Both the position numbers and the translations under genes were made by a program. Below are positions 57,000 to 64,000 of a stretch of 64,000 nucleotides of DNA, in pieces. The first letter of the stretch is position 1. Each line of letters opens with the position of its first letter. The stretch comes from Sphaerolaimus hirsutus (lineage: Eukaryota > Nematoda > Chromadorea > Monhysterida > Sphaerolaimidae). The stretch is from contig OZ038457.1 in assembly GCA_964036195.1 (NCBI GenBank), forward strand, positions 19,185,147 to 19,249,146. Direction: 5' to 3'. The notes beneath the pieces were generated by a model that saw only the letters and a list, made by a program, of their open reading frames with translations, searched no databases and was not told the origin of the DNA.

Positions 57000-59900
57000 T
57001 GTACACCTTGGCTATATTAGCTTAAGACGTGTGGGGGTTGAGTGGCCAATAAACAAAATAATTGAATGTGAATGTGAACTCTGCTCTTTAATAAAGGAGT
57101 GCAGTAGCTGAGACATTACCGAGTCCCATAAATAGTTCGCACAGATTTTAATGAAATCTACCATATCCCACCTGAATAATGAAAAAATTAACACATTCAA
57201 TTTTATTGTAATTTTGTTTCTTAAATATGTCATTGAGGATTATTCACACAGAAATTACAATAAATATGATATATATTTACGAAAATTTTAAACAAAAACC
57301 TAACTTTGTGCCGCGTTAGATTGGATTAGCTTAGCGACCAGAAGAAAAAAAAAGAAAAAAATAGACAATCATTGTTCCAGACAGGTACGCCCACACACAG
57401 TAACAGTTTTTTTGGACAACCCCATGTCCATTCATAAAAGTGGACACAAGTTTGCAAACGTAGTAAATACATAAATGAATACATATACCTATGTGCATTC
57501 TCATCATCATATTTACACATTTCACCCAAATACAAGAGTAATAAATTGCTGTACCCAAACAACATAAGGTCACATTAATAGTAAACAATACCAGTTTACT
57601 TAATATTTATGTATGAAGTTATACGGTACTCTGGCCAGTACTCACTACAGAGTATACATATATAACTGCAGCCACCCACGCAAAGCCATGAATGAATGAA
57701 TTGCCATTTTCCCTCTGCTCAATGATTTATGTATGTGAAAGCTACCAATTTTTGTATGTTTGCTATGCAGGGCACACAGGGTAAAGGGTCGATTTTTCGT
57801 CGATTTCATATCATAAATTAATCTTATCAGATCAGTTGTTATAAGCTTTGTTGCTATTGTAGAGTGTCTGGAAAATAAAAAAAAGACTTGAGTCATGACG
57901 CTGACAATACGCGTAAAAATTGTAAAAATTCAATAAATGTAACGGCAAAAAATTTGTTATCTAAACATATATCATTTATAATATCACTACGCCTCGCGCG
58001 AACTAATTTGCATCCTGAAACTGAGGTGCATATTGGCTTAAATTTGTGTACTGGGTAAATCTTTTATGTAAGAGGATCTAAGCGATTTCTTAAGTCTTCG
58101 ATAGAACACTTAACGCACTTATCTAATTAACACACAAGTTTCAAACGGGACGAAGGATCACTCAATAGCGATTGCTAGTCAGGCGTCGAAACAAATCAGC
58201 TCGCATATTAAATACAGTTGCCAAACGGGTTAATATGTATAATTTCGCATCGCGTTGAAAAAGGGAATGGCAAAAAGCGGATGTTGGAAACAATAAAAGG
58301 CACTGGCGGCACACTTCAAAGGGCTTATGCGGATTTTTGCTTTTAGGCACATGATACTTTGGCAAAACTATTTACAATGAAATTAGCATACTTCCAACCC
58401 CAGGGACCCAATTTATTTAGTCGATTTGAGTTAATAAAACTACATAAACTGGGGCAAAAGAAATTACTATGCCTTGGGCAGCCCGGAAAAAAACGTAAAT
58501 ACGTATCGGGTTGGCAAAATTTGATCCCGATGCGGGAAATAAGAATCGCAGCGAGCTTCACATCATAAATATGTATACTCCAGCGAAATTACACCTTACA
58601 ATGAATATTACCATATCCCATCTGAATAAAAGAACAAACACAATTTTTTATTTCATTTTATTTATCAAATTGCTTCTACTTTGGGTGAATTTGGTGCAGT
58701 TTTTCATGCGACCTTATTCATCAAAATATGGTATCATTCATTGTAAGGTTGTCATTGTCTGACCAGTTAATGCTCAATTTCCGATCCCACTCGCAGATCA
58801 TTCATGGTAAATAAGCTGGGTGTTATTGCGTCACAGATTTATTATGACGCAAAGAACGCAATGTAGCAAAAAATCAGATAGTTTGCGTCACAAAATCAAA
58901 CAGAACAACTGTTTCTAGGTTTTTATGAGAAATACTAGAAATTGCACAGTATCGATAAATACGCCTGCACACAGAACAGGTGCAAAAGAAAACAATAACA
59001 AAAAAGAATTCTTACCAGTGGGATAAAAATACATAGCTACTTAAGCTAACATCCCAAATAAACAGCCTCCTCACAATACGCCATTATTTACCTACCTACC
59101 TAATTTAACAATATTTATAAACTCCCCAGAAAACACACCCACGCGTACACAAGAAAACTGATCCATGCACAACTTATCCAGCGAAAGCATGTGAACCCAT
59201 TCAGAGAACGTAATCCCCACTGCTACTGATATCATACCGCGGTATGCTATTACGGTATTACGGTAGCGGTGGAGTAGGGTGCTACCGTAATTTGATGAAT
59301 GAAGGAGTATGATGTTGATTAGTGAATGGAGTGGCTGATTTACGAGTGAAAGTGAAACTGCGAAAGTTTTGAGGGATTTGGTATTTATTACATTCGCGCA
59401 TTTTGTCAAGTCACGTGAAAACTTGTCAGTATTACGACAAAGCCAATGATTACATCAAATGTCACCGGCAACGAGCGGACTTTACTCTAGGTATTAAAAC
59501 TAGTTTTAACTGGAACGCTGTAAAACGTATACAAATGCTGAAAGTTCTGAGATCAGGAATCAAACATTAATTAATTGATAACAACCGCTGTGGGGCTGAA
59601 AATAGCATTTCCTAGAAGATTATCAATTGACAATGATAATGTATTCACAGAGAAACTGAGCACAGCGACTACTGAATGCTTTATGAATGAACTCTGCACT
59701 ATGTGGCGCTCGAGTATTTGCTTAATATATAACAAACTGCATATACTAAAAAAGGTGTGTAGGTGTGCAGGGTGCTCCACCTAAAATAAATGGGGAGAAA
59801 AATTAACAGAATACATTGCATACATTCGATGAAATTTCAAAACCTCACCCACACACTCTGCTATGCAAATATGTCATTCCCGAAATAAAAGTATTTATGT

Positions 59901-61454
59901 ATTATAAGTAAATACATCCAGCTTCACACCAGTCCTAAATTTGTTTAAACTTTCCCCACACAAAAGTTTTTTTTGGGTGGGCGCTAAACAAACAGATGGA
60001 TTTTTGGGATGGTTTTTGGAGTATTTCAAGCATTTTATATGATTTTGCATCTCTTAGATGGATTTTATGTTCAATCCTTTCACATCAAGAATTTATTTGA
60101 GCATTAGAAAAATCTCCATGCGTACAAAACCAAATCGGATAAACCCTCAATGCACTAAAAATTGAATAGCCATTATTCTAATCATGAGAAAATGTAAAAA
60201 TAGTACGTGGGAAGCATGAAAAATTTACATACATTATTTTTCCAGCAGTGTGCTTCCCACCATTTCTGCTAAAAGCCGTGGTTCCAATAAAAATTATTTG
60301 TGAATGGACATGCAAATGGAAGAAAAACGGGTTAAATTTACCAAAAATATATTTTAAAAATTGAGGAATTTCACAGAATTTTTTCATATTTGTTACGTCA
60401 AATACATATGAAACTGTGGTCCATAAAAATCAGAAAGTGATGGAAAACAACTTATATTATGAATCTGATATATTGTTAATGAACTACCATTAATTTATTC
60501 CCTTGTGAATAATGATGGATGTATAGAAAGATGCCAGAATACAATCTATATTACCAAAGTAATCAGTATTGAGAAAAATATATCATAATATTTATAACAT
60601 AGTACCCAACATTTATAAAAAGTAGGCTTCCTATATTTATTGATAAAATGTATAGCCATTCACATGAGAACGCATTCAATTTCACAGACCAGAATTCGCA
60701 AAACAAAAATATTCACATTTAAAGTTGAGCAAAGATTCAATCATTTGGCACATTTCCAACATCATTTCCATGCCATAGTAAATGGTATACTAGTACACAT
60801 GCACGCACACAGAATGAGCTGTATATTCTAACTGGAAAAGCATGAATACTAGCTGGAGAGAAAGTTTCACGTGACAGGACACTTGTGCTGCCACGGAATG
60901 CAGGGTGGCCCACTAAAAAAATTTAAGGGCATTTTGAATTGAATTGTGATACTGGTTGATATTTGGTTTGATAAATTCACATGAAATGAAATATTGAGAA
61001 TTTGTCAAAAACTGATCTTGCAAGAAATCTCACAATGAAGTAGACATATTTCTCCATTGAGTGTCTTTATTGGATTCAAGGCACAGCGCAAGGTTTTTCT
61101 GTTTGCATATTATGCAAAATGGAATTTTTTTAACTATAAGGAGTTCAATGAAACGGCTAAAATCTTAACAATAAAATTATTTTACATTCCTTGAATGATG
61201 TTTGATTTTTTAAATTTCAGTTTCCAAATCCAAATGTAAACTAGTTTGCAGAGGCACCTTGCACCCGGTGCCCAAATGGATTTGATCTACCCCTCCAAAA
61301 GAATGTTGCTCGAAAAATGTATACGGGGTAGGGATGAAAAAATGTGATTAACATACACTTAATTGCAATTCAGATTTAATGAGAAACAAATTCAATCTTT
61401 GAGCCTCAGTGCTCTCAAAAACTAATATGTAAATAGAACATGCTAGACCACCAA
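57000..61454. other. AT-rich sequence upstream of the visible phosphatase exons
   Basis: Expected to be intron or 5' flank of the phosphatase. I looked for the rhodanese and kinase-docking exons and found none. No transposon with clear ends, RNA gene or promoter could be supported in this 4.4 kb. Confidence 0.4.
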
Positions 61455-62935
61455 ATAAACACCTTCCCGATCAAGTCCGGCCGCCTATATTTTTTTTCAC
61501 TTCGCAGGCCATATCTCCAGTTGTGGGAGGGGTGGAAAACTAAAACTTGGGTGGTATATAGGCGCAACCCCCCACTACCCCGCATGAATAAATGGGGCAG
61601 CGGCGACTCACTATAGAGGGGGTCGCCATATACGTGAAAAAAATTTGGAGCGTTTTCACTGTCCCGCACAGGTCCGGCCCCCGGTTGATTTCTTACACTG
61701 CGGGTCCCGTATCTCCAGCTGTGGGAGGGGTATAGATCTAAAATTTTTGGGGATGTGTCGCCAACACCCCTCCCCTACTATACACTGGCCAGGCGGTTTT
61801 TGGCAACTCACCACAGTGTGGGGTGCAAAGTTTTAAATTTATTAAAATGTTACTGCCCCACACAAGTCCAGCATCCAATTGAATTTCAAAAAATGGACAC
61901 TTTTGTGTTTTTTAACACTTAATTTGGTTGACAATGTGAAATAAGCATGAAATAGCCTCTAAAAAATATCTTATCCAACCTAAAACTGGCCACCACATGA
62001 ACCCCTTCCCCAAGTGGGTGACAAAAAATCACTTTTTACAACTTTTTTATGAGACACTTGAATGGCTGGTTTACAATAATTTATAGGGGAGGGTTAAAGG
62101 TCTCAAGTTGTGTAAAAAATCTTACCTCAAAAATGCCTTCATAAGAAAATTTGCTGGGGGTGAATTTCAAATTGTAAAAATAACATCATTGCAGGAACAA
62201 AAATAGGCAAAATTTACAATTTTAAATTTACCCCCAGCAAATTTTCTTATGAAGGCATTTTTGAGGTAAGGTTTTTTACACAATTTGATACCTTAAACCC
62301 TCCTCTATAAATCATTGTAAACCAGCAGTTCAAGTGTCTAATGAAAAAGTGGTAAAAAGTGATTTTTTTGTCCCCCACTTGGGGGGAGGGGTTCGTGTGG
62401 TGGGCAGTTTTAGGTCGGATAAGATATTTTTTAGAGGATATTTCATGCTTATTTCACATTGTCAACCACATTAGTGTTAAAACAACACAAAAGTGTTCAT
62501 TCTTTGAAATTCAATGGGATGCTGGACTTGTGTGGGACAGTAACATTTTAATAAATTTTAAACTTTGCACCCCACACTGTGGTGAGTTGCTAAAGACCGC
62601 CTGGCCAGTGTATAGTAGGGTAGGGGTGTTGGCGACACATCCCCAAAATTGTAGATTTATACCCCTCCCACAGGTGGAGGTACGGCACCCGCAGTGAAAG
62701 AAATCAGTGGGGGCCTGACCTGTGTGGGACACTAAAAAAGCTGCAAAAAATTTTCGCACTCGGCGACCCACCCTGTAGGTGGTCGCCGCGACCCCTTCCA
62801 TTCATGCAAAGTAGAGGGGGGTTGCGCCAATATCTACCCCAAGTTTTAGCTTCTGGCGCGTCCTTGAACTGTAGATAGGACGGCAGAAGTAAAATAAAAA
62901 ATTGGGGGCCGGACTTGATCGGGAAGGTGTTTATA
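61455..62935. mobile_element. 1.48-kb foldback element (long inverted repeat)
   Basis: Two arms of about 720 bp are imperfect inverted copies along their whole length, meeting near 62195. Outer ends are AAACACCTTCCCGATCAAGT and its inverse. Matching interior words include TGGCCAG...TGGTGAGTTGC and ACCCCCAGCAAATTTTCTTA. No coding region or target duplication recognised. Confidence 0.9.
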
Positions 62936-64000
62936 ATCTAAAAAAGCATCCCCATCTCATCCAAATCTAGTCGAGAAAATGCGACAAAAAAAATCTTTGG
63001 CATAATTTTTATGTCCACAGAACAGCCCCCACAAACGGGGTACCCATTCTCAGTAGTACCCGCGAGGCCAGTAAAAACGAAAGTGCGCATTTGCAACTCG
63101 CGCAGTTGTCTAACGCCCACTCAAAATGGAAGTAATCAGAATGAGACTTGCCTGGTGGGCTAGAAGCTGATATCATGTCGCTAAGAAGCGTGTGGGCGCG
63201 GGGAAATGGACCAGTGTCAGATGATGAAAAGATTAGCCAAATGTGGGCACCTTTTAGTATCTTGTGGGTGATATGGGAATTGAAATGGACATGTGCTACT
63301 TTGCGACGTTATTTGTGTGACGATTTTTATGGCCGTGAAACTTTATGAGAGTGTATTATTACGCCAGACAAGGCAAAAACTTGACAGACAAGACGATGAA
63401 ATCCTACGCACACACTAAAAAAAGTTCCAATAAAAAAATGGAAAAATTGTTTAAGTAAAAGTTATTAAAAATGATTGTTTTAATTATTCATGTCGCATGT
63501 GGCATCCACTTGTTATAGCGTGCGCTACATCAAGCTTGTCTGTACGGAGTTGAAAAAAAAGTTACCACCAACGCAAATGATTACATAATCCAAACACGTG
63601 CCATCATAATTTATTCAACACTTTGAAAGGCATATTCAACACATAAATGTTTTACCTTTCAGTCGAGGCTGGGATTAAAAAGTTACACGATTTCGTGCTG
63701 ATGCTAGCGCGATAAAAATGTCAAAGGCACGAAAATTGAGACTAATTGACATTGATCAGCAGGATTCATTTTTGCCGGGTTAACCAAAAAAAATTTTATC
63801 TTTGACATTCAAGTGGGCCAAGGACGTAGCCAAGAGGGGGGGGGGCGGGGGGGGCGGCCGCCCCCCCCCCTTCCCGGGCCGGACCAAAAAATGTGCCAGA
63901 AATGGCACTTTCAGAGAACGATTTTGTCGACAGTTTGAAAAAAATTTGCGCGCAAGCGCGCATGTTCACTTCACAACATATATTTTCGGCTGACCGGTCT
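62936..64000. other. Terminal spacer with a GC homopolymer patch
   Basis: No gene recognised. At 63835-63880 a G9-G8 run abuts GCGGCCGC and a C10 run, preceded by GGACGTAGCCAAG. This looks like one end of another inverted-repeat element cut by the window edge. Confidence 0.35.

Noticed and set aside
59092-59409. Candidate rhodanese exon of the phosphatase
   Set aside because: The minus-strand frame does not align with the rhodanese motifs expected before [10 protein letters not shown].

Overview
This is animal nuclear DNA. It is AT-rich and has intron-split genes with canonical GT..AG junctions and consistent phases, no operons, and more transposable-element sequence than coding sequence. 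Four genes can be assembled exon by exon: (1) a secreted two-Ig protein of the nematode ZIG type on the minus strand (1739-5979); (2) the ciliary transport gene IFT52/OSM-6 on the minus strand (35482-44686, lacking only its first exon); (3) an unrecognised six-exon type I membrane protein with a Ser/Thr mucin-like stalk on the plus strand (46628-50695); (4) the 3' part of an ERK-type MAP-kinase phosphatase of the DUSP6/LIP-1 class on the minus strand (53966 or 53546 to 56865). The gene set and the ZIG-like architecture suggest an ecdysozoan, perhaps a nematode with a repeat-inflated genome. That is inference.

Layout: 0-6 kb holds the Ig gene with repeats in three of its four introns. 6-35 kb has no supported gene and is an almost continuous mosaic of short non-autonomous DNA transposons, many nested. 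35.5-44.7 kb is IFT52, whose roughly 6 kb first visible intron is filled with elements. 44.8-46.6 kb is a repeat-rich divergent spacer. 46.6-50.7 kb is the membrane protein. 50.7-53.5 kb is repeats followed by AT-rich spacer. 53.5-56.9 kb is the phosphatase. 57-61.4 kb is featureless AT-rich DNA, probably upstream intron or spacer. 61.45-62.94 kb is a long foldback element. The rest is spacer ending in a GC homopolymer patch.

The most interesting signal is in the transposons. They fall into two terminal-repeat superfamilies. One has 8-bp target duplications and hAT-like ends (TAGTGATGG, TAGGGTGTC, CAGAGTTGT, TAGCATTG, TCACGATGG, CAGGGTTGG). The other has TA duplications and ends CCGTATTnCCTC. 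In nearly every family the terminal repeat runs into an array of one short, often palindromic motif private to that family (GGCGCC, GGTGCCGG, GGAAAACGG, AAGCGTAA, GAGATTT, TTCGAAAA; CTCGAATAA plus C-run, AATAGAACGGCACCTCC, TAATATAAGG, AACACCCGGGTGTTAT). Elements with the same ends can carry different arrays. Nested copies, with empty sites preserved elsewhere in this window, fix the boundaries and duplication lengths. At two genes, transposon ends appear to supply coding sequence or a stop codon.

The four genes share no obvious pathway. Each is a normal single gene embedded in this repeat mosaic.
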